Source of the DNA: Myotis daubentonii
Taxonomy: Eukaryota > Chordata > Mammalia > Chiroptera > Vespertilionidae
Length of the DNA: 64,000 nt
Assembly (NCBI RefSeq): GCF_963259705.1
Contig: NC_081849.1
Location: 62,220,093 to 62,284,092, forward strand
Direction of reading: 5' to 3'
The position numbers and the translations under genes are program-made. Positions 33,580-44,569 of the stretch are shown here, one piece after another. Under the pieces are notes generated by a model. The model saw only the letters and a list, made by a program, of their open reading frames with translations, was not told where the DNA came from and did not search any database. Within the stretch, counting starts at the first letter, position 1; the number at the start of each line of letters is the position of its first letter.

Positions 33580-34130
33580 ATTAAAAAGTACGTGATGTCA
33601 ACTTGTTCCATTATTATTCAGGTTAACTTTGATCATTTGGATAAAGTGGCTTCTGCCAGATTTCTCTACCATAAAGTTACAATTTTCCCATTTGTAATGA
33701 ATAACTATTTTGAAAGAAGTTATTTCAAGACAATTTAAGTTGTTATCTCATCAAACTTTTACTAGCTGCCCAGCTGGCATGGCTTAGTGGTTGAGCGTGG
33801 ACTTATGAAATAGGAGGTCGTGGTTCAATTCTTGTCAGGGCACATGCCTGGGTTGTGGGCTTGATCCCCAGTAGGGGGCGTGCAGGAGGCAGCCGATCAG
33901 TAATTTTCTCTCATCATTGATGTTTCTATTTCTCTCTCCCTCTCCCTTCCTCCTTAAATCAATAAAAATATGTTTAAAAACAACAACAACACAACTTTTA
34001 CCAGCCATGTTTAGCATCCAGTGATGATTCTTGCCTGAACGTAGTGCTATGATGACTGCAAAAAGGGAAGTTGGAAGTCAACCTTTACATGAGACTGAAC
34101 ATTTTAATTACCAAAACTGTTTCAGAAGCC
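33580..34130 (+). mobile_element. L1M 3'-end fragment, split by a SINE
   Basis: TTAACTTTGATCATTTGG, CTACCATAAAGTTACAA, ATCTCATCAAACTTTTAC and, after the SINE, TTTAGCATCCAGTGATGATT follow the order of old L1M 3' UTRs. Confidence 0.7.
33767..33987 (+). mobile_element. VES-type SINE
   Basis: Sense copy inside the L1M fragment; CAAACTTTTAC / ACAACTTTTAC flank it. Confidence 0.88.
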
Positions 34131-34399
34131 TAAAAAGCAGACTTTTTATTATCTAAGAGTGGCCAGAAAAGTCTGAAGACTTGCCCTAGGTTTCATTCCT
34201 TCATAACTGGTTTGAATGGAAAGTGAAGGAAAGAAAGACAACTGTTTTTCCAATTATAACATAGTCCCACCTGTTTAGTGTATCAGTCATACGCATATCT
34301 AATATGACATAATAATAGTGCCTACTCCATATGTTGTTGAGGAAAGTGAGATAATGCAAATAAAATACTAAGCACCTCCTGGTACACACGGCCCTTGGC

Positions 34400-34800
34400 A
34401 TTGTGACTTTGCTACTTCTCTGAACAAGAAGTAGTGTCTGTTTACTATCTCCTTTACTCTGAGCTGGACTGTTTTTTGTTTTGGCCAATAGAATGTGGCA
34501 GAACGAGGGTGGGAGTTCTTAGCCTGGGCCTTTGGAGGCCTTGCAGCTTCTGCTCTCTTTCTTGTTGGAAAAATAGTCTAGACCTCTTGGGGACAAAAGA
34601 CTATCTGGAGAGATCTGAAGCTGATAGCTAGGATAGCCATTAGACATGTGAGTGAGGCCATCTTAGACCACCCAGCGCCAGTCAAGTTGCCAGATGATTG
34701 CACTGTGTAGGTGATTCCCAGTAGGACCAGCAGAAGAATCACACAGCTGAGCTTAGTTCAAATTGTTGACCCTCAGAATTGATGAACCTTGGGAAACAGA
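34400..34800 (+). mobile_element. MLT1-like MaLR LTR
   Basis: TTTGGCCAATAGAATGTGGCA, GGCCTTGCAGCTTCTGCT, ACATGTGAGTGAGGCCATCTT and AGCAGAAGAATCACAC occur in the order typical of MLT1 LTRs. Confidence 0.7.
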
Positions 34801-34911
34801 AGACATGGAGGGGCATGTGATGGAATGAAAAATGATTATCTCTGAGAGTATGGTCTTAAAGGATAAAATTCAGGTCAAGAGTTGAGTGGCAAGGAAGTAA
34901 GATTTTTTTTT

Positions 34912-34993
34912 CAGTGTCCTGACTGGGAATGGAACTTGTGATCTTTCAGTACACAGGATGACCCTCAACCAATTGAGCCACATAGGCCAGGGC
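34912..34993 (-). mobile_element. head-only SINE fragment
   Basis: 82 bp covering only the tRNA-derived head (GTCCTGACTGGGAATGG to CACATAGGCCAGGGC) with a poly(T) directly attached. AAGATTTTTTTTT occurs on both sides. Confidence 0.75.
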
Positions 34994-35118
34994 AAGATTT
35001 TTTTTTTTTTAATTTATAAGAACTTCAAGCAGATTTTCCCTAAGATGAGACAAATCGCCCTTGAAAATTGTGAGTTGACTAACACTAGAAGTATATTTTT
35101 TTTAAAAAAGGCTGGATG

Positions 35119-35329
35119 GGCCAGCCAGTGTGGCTCAGTGGTTGAGTATCCACCTATGAACTAGGAGGTCACAGTTTGATTCCCTGTCCGGGCACATGCC
35201 TGGGTTGCAGACTCAATCCCCAGGAGGGGGTGTGCAGGAGGCAGCTGATCAATAATTCTCTCTCATCATTGATCTTTCTATCTCCCCCTCTTACTTCTTC
35301 TCTGAAATCAATAAAAAAATACATTTTTT
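35119..35329 (+). mobile_element. VES-type SINE
   Basis: Sense copy with TGTGGCTCAGTGGTTGAG. AAAAAAGGCTGGATGG / AAAAAAGCTGGATGG flank it. Confidence 0.92.
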
Positions 35330-35673
35330 TAAAAAAGCTGGATGGATTTTAGACATCAGGAATGATATAGAATGGATGAATTCAAGTCTCATATGGTTCC
35401 CTTTCACACTTACAGTTCTTGGATTCTGAGAAAACTTCTCTGTAACATCAGTTTGGCCTGGCAGTTCTGAAAATACTTTCCTTTTAGTATTCACTATAGT
35501 AACAATTTTAACAGTTTTCTACAAGTTTATGGCAACAAAGATGATTCATTGCAAACATCTGTCAAAGCTATTGCTTTATGTCCTTTTGGTTTATGAAACT
35601 GCAGAGTTTGAGCTCCTGAACAAACTCCTGTCTTCTTCCAAGTCTCTCTCTCTCTCTCTTTTTTTTTTTTTTT

Positions 35674-35760
35674 TTACTAAATACCAGGTACTGGGCTAAT
35701 TACACATATACTATACTTTATTTCATTAATTTGCATAATAATCCTATGTGATGGATCTTT
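35674..35760 (+). mobile_element. MIR fragment
   Basis: ACCAGGTACTGGGCTAATTAC and ATAATCCTATGTGATGG match the core and 3' side of MIR. Confidence 0.6.
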
Positions 35761-35794
35761 TTTAAAATATATTTTTTATTTTTATTTTATTTTA

Positions 35795-36008
35795 AAAAAA
35801 TATATTTTATTGATTTTTTACAGAGAGGCAGGGAGAGGGATAGAGAGTTAGAAACATCCATGAGAGAGAAACATCCATCAGCTACCTCCTGCACACCCCC
35901 ACTGGGGATGTGCCCGCAACCAAGGTACATGCCCTTGACTGGAATCAAACCCGGGACCCTTGAGTCCGCAGGCCGACGCTCTATCCACTGAGCCAAACCG
36001 ATCAGGGC
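35795..36008 (-). mobile_element. VES SINE
   Basis: Near-consensus antisense copy ending CTGAGCCAAACCGATCAGGGC. Confidence 0.93.
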
Positions 36009-36153
36009 TCCGAGTCTCTTTGAATTTTATAAATTATAATATTTTTATAAATTGTAAGACTCACATGTTAACATCTCTGAAATCAGGATGTGTGTGCATT
36101 CACCATCATCTAGGTGGCAATTACAACATAGCAGTAATTATCAATATATATAG

Positions 36154-36357
36154 CAGGGGTCCTCAAACTACGGCCCGCGGGCCACATGCAAATACAAATA
36201 TTGTATTTGTTCCCGTTTTGTTTTTTTACTTCAAAATAAGATATGTGCAGTGTGCATAGGAATTTGTTCATAGTTTTTTTTTAAACTATAGTCCAGCCCT
36301 CCAGTGGTCTGAGGGACAGTGAGCTGGCCCCCTGTTTAAAAAGTTTGAGGACCCCTG
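36154..36357. mobile_element. non-autonomous hAT element
   Basis: 204 bp with inverted ends CAGGGGTCCTCAAACT and AGTTTGAGGACCCCTG; flanks ATATATAG and ATATATAT fit an 8-bp duplication with one change. No coding capacity. Confidence 0.9.
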
Positions 36358-36677
36358 ATATATATAAAAGCCTAAGTGACCAGCCAACCCACCGACAGTT
36401 CAACCAGCCGACCGGTAGGTAACTATAACCTGCACTGGCCACTGGGGGCAGACGCTCAACATAGGAGTTGCTGAGCTGCAGTGACATGGCAGCTGCGGTT
36501 CTCTGGTTCTCTGGTGACGCACCTGGAACCAGAGAGGAAGGAGCCTGGTTCCAGGGTGTGTCACCTGAGAACTGCCCTCTTGCAGTCGGAACCCCTTGGG
36601 GGATATTGGAGAGCCGATTTCAGCCGGATCCCCACAGGCCAGGCCAAGGGACCCCTCAGTGTGCACTGGTCTTCTAG
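36358..36677 (+). mobile_element. HeliBat-like Helitron, decayed ends
   Basis: The 5' side reads TATATATAAAAGCCTAAGTG. The interior carries GGCCACTGGGGGCAGACGCTC and GGCCAGGCCAAGGGACC. The 3' end GTGCACTGGTCTTCTAG lacks a full hairpin. It abuts the hAT on its left, and a SPIN element begins within three bases on its right. Confidence 0.65.
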
Positions 36678-36679
36678 CC

Positions 36680-36991
36680 CAGCGGTTCTCAACCTGTGGG
36701 TCGCGACCCCTTTGGGGGGTCGAACGACCCTTTCACAGGCGTCGCCTAAGACCATCGGAAAACACATATATAGTTACATATTGTTTTTGTGATTAACCGC
36801 TATGCTTTAATTATGTTCAATTTGTAACAATGAAAATACATCCTGCATATCAGATATTTACATTACGATTCATAACAGTAGCAAAATTACAGTTATGAAG
36901 TAGCAACGAAAATAATTTTATGGTTGGGGGTCACCACAACATGAGGAACTGTATTAAAGGCTCCTGGCATTAGGAAGGTTGAGAACCACTG
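36680..36991. mobile_element. SPIN (Space Invader) hAT element
   Basis: 312 bp, ends CAGCGGTTCTCAACCTGTGG and GGAAGGTTGAGAACCACTG, interior with TGGTTGGGGGTCACCACAAC. The 8-bp duplication TTCTAGCC / CTCTAGCC has one change. Sequence and ends match the non-autonomous SPIN family known from several tetrapods and thought to have spread by horizontal transfer. Confidence 0.9.
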
Positions 36992-37560
36992 CTCTAGCCC
37001 ATTGGCTCCCCACTTTGGGTCTGGCTCCCCACTGGGCCTCTAGCTTATTGTAGAGGTTGTGGGTCTGGCCATCACAGAAACTTTTTGACTCCATTAGCTA
37101 AATGATGAGATGCGCAGGATCTACTGACTGTGGCCTGACATCTGGTGCCCATGCTGGCCCATCCACTTAATATTTCCAGTGGAGGCAGCACATTTTCCGG
37201 TTACCACTCTTGGCTGGGAAACCTGCCCTGCCACTGCTTCCCTCCTTGTGGACAGACAGTAGCGCCAGCAGGCAACCTCCTGGGAGATAAGGAGGTGAAG
37301 GAGCAGCTCAGGTGGGAAGGAGGAGGTTCCTGCCGCCACAGGACTCCACCTGGGAGGAAGGGCCTGGGCAGGAGCCTGACATTGAGCAGGGTCCTGCCCT
37401 AGGCCGACTAGATTCCAGGCTAAGTAAATCCTGTTTGCTAAATAATTGCATTTTTCAGCTAAATGCTCACAAGTCGTCAGTTACCACCAAACTTAGGGTA
37501 AAGTGAGATGAAAGAAGCAAGACAGATACAGAGAGAAAGTGACATAATATTGGGAGAAGA
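36992..37560. other. intergenic stretch between Helitron pieces
   Basis: Begins with a second Helitron-like terminus (CACTGGGCCTCTAG ending 37042). The remainder to 37560 is GC-rich without a named repeat and could be Helitron interior. Confidence 0.45.
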
Positions 37561-37716
37561 GAGGAGGGAGCCAAATTCCAAGTGTGCATCACCTGAGAAC
37601 CGCCCTCTCACAATCCGGGACCCCTCGGGGGATGTTGAAGAGCTGGTTTCAGCCCGATCCCTGCAGGCCAGGCCGAGGGACCCTACCAGGCACAAATTCG
37701 TGCACCAGGCCTCTAA
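37561..37716 (+). mobile_element. Helitron 3' part
   Basis: TGAGAACCGCCCTCTCAC, CCGGGACCCCTCGGGGGATG, hairpin GCACAAATTCGTGC and terminus CACCAGGCCTCTAA at 37716. It resembles 36540-36677. The 5' limit is not visible. Confidence 0.75.
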
Positions 37717-38105
37717 TCTTGTATAATAAAAGCCTAATATGCTAAGTGTACAGTCATCCTTTCGGCCGTTCAACCAATCAAAGTGTAGTATGCTAATGAT
37801 ATGCTAAGGCAGCTCAAGTGCTCGCTATGACATGCACTGACCACCAGGGGGGCAGATGCTCCGACTAGTAGGTTAGCTTGCTGCTGAGGTCTGGCTGATT
37901 GGGACTGAGCAAGAGGGGCCAGACATGCCATGGAGCCCTCCTGTGGTCCCTCCCCAGCTGGCCAACCTCCTGCATCCCTCCCCGGCCCTGATCGTGCACT
38001 GGTGGGCTCCCTCAGCCTGGCCTGCACCCTCTCGCAATCTGGGACCCCTCAGGGGATGTTGGAGAGCTGGTTTTGGCCCCACAAATTCGTGCACTGGGCC
38101 TCTAG
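37717..38105 (+). mobile_element. HeliBat-like Helitron, complete
   Basis: TCTTGTATAATAAAAGCC at 37717 directly follows the previous Helitron's CTAA. The 3' side has the CACAAATTCGTG hairpin and GGGCCTCTAG at 38105, then T. It carries CCACCAGGGGGGCAG near 37841. Confidence 0.92.
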
Positions 38106-38524
38106 TCTATAATATGGACATAGCTGTTCAAATTGTCATTACTTCAACTGAGTTAAATGCACTATTGGGACTACATGTGCTGCATATAAATAATGTTCAG
38201 AATGACTTACAGAATGGATGTCAATAGCTTGGTAGGAAATCCCAGAAATAACTGGGAGCATTCGTTTAAGCAGTGCTTTACCACCAACATTCTTGATGGC
38301 ATGAGGATGAGATTGTGTAGAAAAATTCAAAGTTATAGAAAAGCATTGTATCAGAGTTTAATTAGAAGTGATTTTCTTTCATTGTAATTTATAAAATAAT
38401 GATATACTTATAATTGGTGAAATACAGTATTTTTTAAAAAATTCTCACTTGAGGATGTTTTTTTAAAAAACTGATTTTTAGAGAGAGAGGAAGGGAGAGA
38501 GATACAGTAGCTATTAATTTAGCT
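38106..38524. other. AT-rich intergenic stretch
   Basis: Nothing named. A short piece near 38466-38504 (GAGAGAGAGGAAGGGAGAG) resembles a SINE fragment. Confidence 0.5.
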
Positions 38525-38750
38525 AACCTGTGTTAGTGCTTACTATGTATTGGTCAGGCGTAGTATGAAGCACTTTACATAGGTCCTCTGAGTTTGATCT
38601 TCGCTGGAATTCTAGAAGGTAGGAATGCTTATTATCCATGTTTTTACAAATGAGGGAATTGAAGCTCAGAACAATTACTGGGCCTAGGATTTTGCCCCTA
38701 GTAAGGGATGGAGATAATTCAAATGCAGACAATCTAGCTCTGGAGCAAGT
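38525..38750 (+). mobile_element. MIR element
   Basis: GAAGCACTTTACATAGGTCCT, TTATTATCCATGTTTTTACAA and GAATTGAAGCTCAGAACAAT follow the MIR order. Confidence 0.75.
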
Positions 38751-39527
38751 GTTTTTAAGCACTGCATTGAACTGTTTGCCATTAGCAATACATTTTTTTT
38801 TTTTTTGCCCCATGCTATCTTATTTTGACATATGCTATCTTATTTTGAAATTTCTCTTTTGTATATTTTGTCTCCCTATATAAACCTTAAGGATCATTAA
38901 GTCAAGAGTCTCTGCACCTCACCTCACATTTGGATTTTGAACATCCTGGCATTGTGCCCAGTTTATGCTTATTAAATATCCTAACACAGACATTGTTTTT
39001 CACTCTGTGCTCAGACGTGGTCTTAGGTTACAGCCTTCCTCAGGGGGCTGTGTTAGGGCTGATTTAATTGCAAGAAACAGAAACGATAGTAGAATTTTGT
39101 CCTTTTTTGGTAGTTGAGTATCCAAGGCCTTTCTACTTGGGAAAACTATCATTAGATGGCAGCTTTTGGGGAGACTGCCGTGTTCCTACCCTTGGTTGGC
39201 CCCGAAGGGAGTTCCTTCCTCCCTCCCCTTTGCAGCTGGAGCACTGGCAGGTGGCCTCAGGCTTGACCTTTCAGCCTCTCCCACCTGGGCTGTCAGTGTG
39301 GAGCAAATGGTGCAAAGGTAAAGAGATCCCTAACCAGTTAACTGCCACACGTCCAAAACAGAAACCATCCCCACACGCCATGATATTTTTGAATTTAATT
39401 GCTTCTATAGATGCTTATGGCATACAAAGGGTTAAGATTCTTTGCTTGTACCTGCAGAGGCTTCCAGTGTCACATTGGGGCAGTGGAGGTGTTCTGGCCA
39501 GACTACTCTTTTAAAAGATAGTTGTGG
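38751..39527. other. unassigned intergenic stretch
   Basis: No recognised repeat. It includes a 148-codon open frame (39068-39514) without any recognised domain, probably chance. Confidence 0.5.
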
Positions 39528-39745
39528 GTCGGCCGACTTGGCTCAGTGATTGAGCGCTGACCTATGAACCAGGAGGTCATGGTTCGATTCCCAGGAAGGG
39601 CACCTGCCCAGGTTGCGAGCTCGATCCCCAGTGTGGGGCATGCAGGAGGCAGCTGATCAATGATTCTCTCTCATCATTGATGTTTCTATGTCTCTCTCCC
39701 TCTCCCCTCCTCTCTAAAAATCAATAAGAATATATTAATAAAATA
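39528..39745 (+). mobile_element. VES SINE
   Basis: Sense copy; AAAAGATAGTTGTGG / AAAGGATAATTGTGG flank it. Confidence 0.93.
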
Positions 39746-40267
39746 AAGGATAATTGTGGAAACACTGGACATTCCAATGATTCTCAATTCCTATTCATCT
39801 TCTCAGATGGGTTCTATAGCCTCTTATAGATGCATTGCACCCCTGACATATTTCCTTATTTTTTCTTAGTAAGATAATGTGTCAGTTTTTGTTGCCTGCC
39901 ATCAAGAAATCCAACCAAAAAGAAAAAAGAAAAAGAAATCCGACTGGTATCTTCGATCAAGATGACTTCAGGCAGGGCAAATTTATTATAGGGATACGGA
40001 GTGTCTCATGAAACTCATTTCAGATAGACCTTCTCTGAACACCCTGTACTATCACATAGTTCTCATTTCCTTTGCTACTTGCCATCCACTTGCTTGACCT
40101 TTCCACATAGCAAAGATGCTTTCAAAATTATGCAAATATCAGCTACTATGTTTTTTCCTCCACAGTTCCTATCGTTTCTACACATTGTATAGAACATTTT
40201 GGTTAGGAGTTTTCAACAGTCATGGTAACAGAAGAGTAGGGTTCTAAAGTTAACAAAGCCCTTTTAT

Positions 40268-40505
40268 TTTTTTTTTATTTATTTATTTTTTTTAAATATA
40301 TTTTACTGATTTCTTACAGAGAGGAAGGGAGAGAGATAGAGAGCCAGAAACATCGATGAGAGAGAAACATCGATCAGCTGCCTCCCGCACATCTCCCACT
40401 GGGGATGTGCCCGCAACCAAGGTACATGCCCCTGACCGGAATCGAACCCGGGACCCCTCAGTCCGCAGGCCGACGCTCTATCCACTGAGCCAAACCGGCT
40501 TCGGC
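40268..40505 (-). mobile_element. VES SINE (young copy)
   Basis: Near-consensus antisense copy with a perfect 16-base duplication AACAAAGCCCTTTTAT at 40252-40267 and 40506-40521. Confidence 0.96.
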
Positions 40506-40521
40506 AACAAAGCCCTTTTAT

Positions 40522-41360
40522 GATTGAACTTTATCCACCACCTAGTCTGAGTTAAGTACATGATCAATATTACCTCACCTTGAATTTCTATAATATTTAT
40601 CACTGATATCATACTTAGTAATGTCTACATTGCTCTTTAATTACTTTTCTTGTTTGACTTGTTTTCCCAACCTCCTCATAAAATGAAGCGTGGGCCTGTT
40701 TTGTGCTGGCCATGTGTTCCCCAAGGCACTAGGCATAGAGCTGGCCAGTTGGTACTCCATAAATACTTGTTGATGTAGTGATTGAATGGATAAGGTTATT
40801 TGCATGATAACTGAGAGTGTGTGTGCTCTGTTATCACCAGCCATAGGGGCAGAGAGGCAGGAAATGAGAGAGTGTCGTTAATGCCCGTCTTTCTATTCAT
40901 TCCCTCTCCCCTCACTTTTTGTGGAATCTGAGAGAGATGGTTGACAGGATGTGGGTGGGAATAGATGGCTCTGACAGGGACTAGAGTTTAAAGGCTGCAT
41001 CTATCTGTTCTGCTAAGGAATTGATCTGAGTAGTGTACAGGGGGGGGGGATGTATTGGAATGTGTTAATTTTATAGAACATGCTAGTGGAACTATGACAG
41101 ACAAAGCTATTGGGACTATAAGAATTAAATACAATAAAGTTGGGTATTTCTTAGACCAAAATATTAATACAACTCTACACTATATTATATCTTTTCTCTT
41201 ATTCACAGTGTCATACATCTTAATTGACTAGCTCTCATAATCTGTTTGAGAAAGAGTAAATAGAAAGACATCTATACACTTTTAAACAAATGGGCAAAAT
41301 AAGACATAGCCAAAGTAACTGGCTGAATCTTTGGAATTTATCAAATACAGTTATTAAAAA
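40522..41360. other. intergenic stretch with L2 trace
   Basis: About 40630-40795 resembles an L2 3' end (CACTAGGCATAGAGC..CATAAATACTTGTTGA). The rest shows nothing recognised. Confidence 0.5.
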
Positions 41361-43314
41361 TTTTTTTTTTTTAATCTTTATTGTTCAGATTATTACATTT
41401 GTTCCTCTTTTTACCCCCCCATAACTCCCCTCCTCTCAGTTCCCGCCCCACCCTCCGCCCTCACTCCCCACCCACTGTCCTCATCCATAGGTGCACGATT
41501 TTTGTCCAGTCTCTTCCCGAATCTACCACACCCCTTCCCCCCCCAAGAATAGTCAGTCCATTCCCTTTCTATGTTCCTGATTCTATTATAATCACCAGTT
41601 CATTCTGTTCATCAGATTATTTATTCACTTGATTCTTAGATTCACTTGTTGATAGATGCATATTTGTTGTTCATAATTTGTATCTTTACCTTTTTCTTCC
41701 TCTTCCTCTTCTTAAAGGATACCTTTCAGCATTTCATATAATCCTGGTTTGGTGGTGATGAACTCCTTTAGCTTTTCCTTATCTGTGAAGCTCTTTATCT
41801 GACCTTCAATTCTGAATGATAGCTTTGCTGGATAAAGTAATCTTGGTTGTAGGTTCTTGGTATTCATCACTTTGAATATTTCTTGCCATTCCCTTCTGGC
41901 CTGCAAAGTTTCTGTTGAGAAATCAGCTGACAGTCGTATGGGTATTCCCTTGTAGGTAACTGGGTTTCTTTCTCTTGCTGCTTTTAAGATTCTCTCTTTG
42001 TCTTTTGCTCTTGGCATTTTAATTATGATGTGTCTTGGTGTGGTCCTCTTTGGATTCCTTTTGTTTGGGGTTCTCCGCGCTTCTTGGACCTGTAAGTCCA
42101 TTTCTTTCACCAGGTGGGGGAAGTTTTCTGTCATTATTTCTTCAAATAGGTTTTCAATATCTTGGTCTCTTTCATCTTCTGGCACCCCTATAATTCTGAT
42201 GTTGGTGCGCTTGAAGCTGTCCCAGAGGCTCCTTACACTATTCTCGCATTTTTGGATTCTTTTTTCATTTTGCTTTTCCCATTGGGTGTTTTTTGCTTCC
42301 TCGCATTTCAAATCATTGACTTGATTCTTGCGCTCCTCTGGTCTGCTGTCGGGAGTCTGTATAATATTCGTTATTTCAGTCCGTGTATGCTTAATTTCTA
42401 GTTGGTTCCCCAATATAACATCGAGGGTCTCATTAGATTTCTTGAGGATCTCACAACATTTATCGGCAGTCTCACCAGTCTTTTCGAGGGCCTTACTAAG
42501 TTTATCGGCAGCTTCTAGACAGTTCTTAAGAGACCTTAAAAGTGTGGTTCTGAACTCAATATCCTCCATTGACAGTTTTGTCCTGTTTCTTTGTCTCCGC
42601 ATTTTTTATGCTTTCTTGGTACACCCCCTAGTGGTCTTTGTGTGCAGTCTTGTTGCCTTTAAGCCTTGATTGATGTCGGCAATACCGGGGGTGAGTTGAC
42701 CTCCAGGCTAACTGGCTATGAGAGTCCGCTGGGTCTGCAGTGGGAGGGCTTCTGTGCTGGATCTCTAAGGCGGTGCTAATCTAGCCTTTGCCTGAGGCTA
42801 TCCGGCAAATGGTTCTGCGCAGGGCTTGGGCGGGGCGGGTCCCAGGGGATCTAAAGGGCTGGCCGGAGCGAGCAGTTATGGCTGCTCTCAGTTCCTTCCC
42901 CAGGGGCTCTGCCTCTCAGAGTCCCAGCAATGGCTGCAAACCTTGGGGAGAAAGCTGCCTTCGAGTTCCGACCGAAGCCAGACAGTCCCGCTTCTCCCGT
43001 TTGAGTCTTGCTCCCCAGAGACTCGCCCGGGTCTGGAGCTCAGAGTCTGAAACTCCCTCCCGATTGAAAACAACAACCTCGCCCTCCGCCACCAGCCCGC
43101 TCCGCGCGCGCACTCCACACCTGAGTATTTCACTTCAGCACTGCGCTTCCTCTGAGTCTGGGTATGATATTCTCTTTCCTCCTAGTTGTAGAATTTCCAC
43201 TCAGCCAGCCTTCCTGTGGTTTTGGATGATGTCCGTTCTGTCCTTTAGTTATATCTCTGAAGTGGTTGTTCGAGGCAGCGATCTCCTGCGTTAACCTACG
43301 CCGCCATCTTGGTC
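41361..43314 (-). mobile_element. HAL1 (half-LINE-1), full length
   Basis: Minus strand: GC-rich 5' UTR starting GACCAAGATGGCGGCG at 43314, one ORF1 (42602-41712), then a G-rich 3' UTR, AACAATAAAG and an A-tail at 41372-41361. There is no ORF2 at all between ORF1 and the 3' UTR. That architecture defines half-L1 elements, which must borrow L1 ORF2 protein. The complete 5' end and open ORF1 suggest a fairly recent insertion. Confidence 0.9.
41712..42602 (-). CDS. L1-type ORF1 protein of HAL1, intact
   Basis: 296 codons without interruption, ATG at 42602-42600, stop at 41714-41712. L1 ORF1 protein is an RNA-binding trimer that coats retrotransposon RNA. The N-terminal ~110 residues are charged and heptad-like (coiled coil). 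An RRM follows from about residue 130 (NIRIIGVPEDE, later IIKMPRAKDKERIL). The C-terminal domain contains YKGIPIRLSADFS, TLQARREWQEIFKVM and a KPGLYEMLKGIL end. The second HAL1 in this window has a few extra codons near the N-terminus, so this copy carries a small in-frame deletion or the other an insertion. Whether it is expressed is unknown. Confidence 0.92.
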   Translation of the reverse strand: MRRQRNRTKLSMEDIEFRTTLLRSLKNCLEAADKLSKALEKTGETADKCCEILKKSNETLDVILGNQLEIKHTRTEITNIIQTPDSRPEERKNQVNDLKCEEAKNTQWEKQNEKRIQKCENSVRSLWDSFKRTNIRIIGVPEDERDQDIENLFEEIMTENFPHLVKEMDLQVQEARRTPNKRNPKRTTPRHIIIKMPRAKDKERILKAARERNPVTYKGIPIRLSADFSTETLQARREWQEIFKVMNTKNLQPRLLYPAKLSFRIEGQIKSFTDKEKLKEFITTKPGLYEMLKGIL

Positions 43315-43770
43315 AAAAATTGAATCAATTTTATCTAATTTAGAATGTTTTGAGGCTTTAATTTTTAAATCTAGCTCTTTACATGGAAAAAATGTATAGT
43401 GATGAGTTTTGAATGTAATAACATTCATCATTTCATTTAGTTTACATGCAGTAATTATTCTGAATCTTATAATAATGGACAAAATGTAGGTAATTTTTGT
43501 GGCTAGGCAAAGTTAGCTAGAAAGATAGATGTTTGTATCTTCTGTTTGGCTGAAATCCATGTCACTGAGCATGACCTCATTAAATCTGCTAGGAAATATA
43601 ATGGTCATTATGACCTTAATAATTATGAATGTTCATCTTTGCCTTTTTGCAATTTATGTCAGGGAGTTTGAATGAATAAAATCTGGTTTCTATAAGAAAG
43701 GTCTAAATTTGAATTGGGCAAGATATGAGTTCCTGGCATCAGAGACAGAGAATTAAAATATCTCTCTTGG
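43315..43770. other. AT-rich intergenic stretch
   Basis: Nothing recognised. Confidence 0.6.
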
Positions 43771-43979
43771 GCCCTGACCAGTTTGGCTCAGTGGATAGAG
43801 CATCGGCCTGCAGACTGAAGGGTCCCAGGTTCGATTCCGGTCAAGCGCATGTACCTTGGTTGCAGGCACATCCCCAGTGGGGAGTGTGCAGGAGGCAGCT
43901 GATCAATGTTTCTTATTCATCAATGTTTCTAACTCTCTATCCCTCTCCCTTCCTCTCTGTAAAAAATCAATAAAATATA
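43771..43979 (+). mobile_element. VES SINE
   Basis: Near-consensus sense copy; TTAAAATATCTCTCTTGG / TTAAAATATCTTTCTTGG flank it. Confidence 0.95.
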
Positions 43980-44046
43980 TTAAAATATCTTTCTTGGATC
44001 AAACTCTTTTTAAAAAATTTAAAAAAAAATCATTTTTATTTTTCAG

Positions 44047-44190
44047 CCAGAGGCCCGATGCACGAAATTCATGCAAGGGGCTCAGCCCTCGCAGCCCTGT
44101 GGCCCTGAACCCCCTGCCCACTGGTTGTTCCAGAAGAAGATCATTCTGCCATCTGGTCTAATTAGCATATTAGCTCTTTATTATATAGGA
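44047..44190 (-). mobile_element. short Helitron, mutated terminus
   Basis: Minus strand TCCTATATAATAAAGAGC at 44190 and GGGCCTCTGG at 44047, with hairpin GCATGAATTTCGTGC. CTAG has changed to CTGG. Confidence 0.82.
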
Positions 44191-44410
44191 TTACAGTTGA
44201 TGTACAATATTATATTAGTTCAGGTGTATACTTCAGTGGTTAGACATTATAAAACTTACTAAGTGATCATCCTGAAAAATCTCATACCCATCTGATACTG
44301 TACATAGTTATTAGAATATTATTGACTGTATTCCCTATGCTGTACTTTACACCCCCGTGACCAAACTTTTTATTACACTTGTGATTAGGAGCTTTTTCCT
44401 GTGGTTAGTA
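44191..44410 (+). mobile_element. L1M 3' UTR fragment
   Basis: TTAGTTCAGGTGTATACTTCA, TACATAGTTATTAGAATATT and CCCTATGCTGTACTTTACA follow the L1MA-type 3' UTR order. Confidence 0.72.
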
Positions 44411-44569
44411 GGCTCCTCTTACATTCCCAAACCCCAAAGAAGAGGGGCAGGTCAGAGCCCTCCCTCCTCTAACCTGTCAGACTCTCCCAGACCAAATCCT
44501 TTGGACCAATATGTGGAAAAATAGGACTGTCTGTGAAGGCTCAGGCAAATCACAGAAACATATCTATCT

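Noticed and set aside
39068..39514. 148-codon open frame
   Set aside because: No domain, no orthologue recognised, no splice context; probably chance or repeat-derived.
42788..43294. 168-codon frame on the plus strand
   Set aside because: It is the antisense of the GC-rich HAL1 5' UTR.
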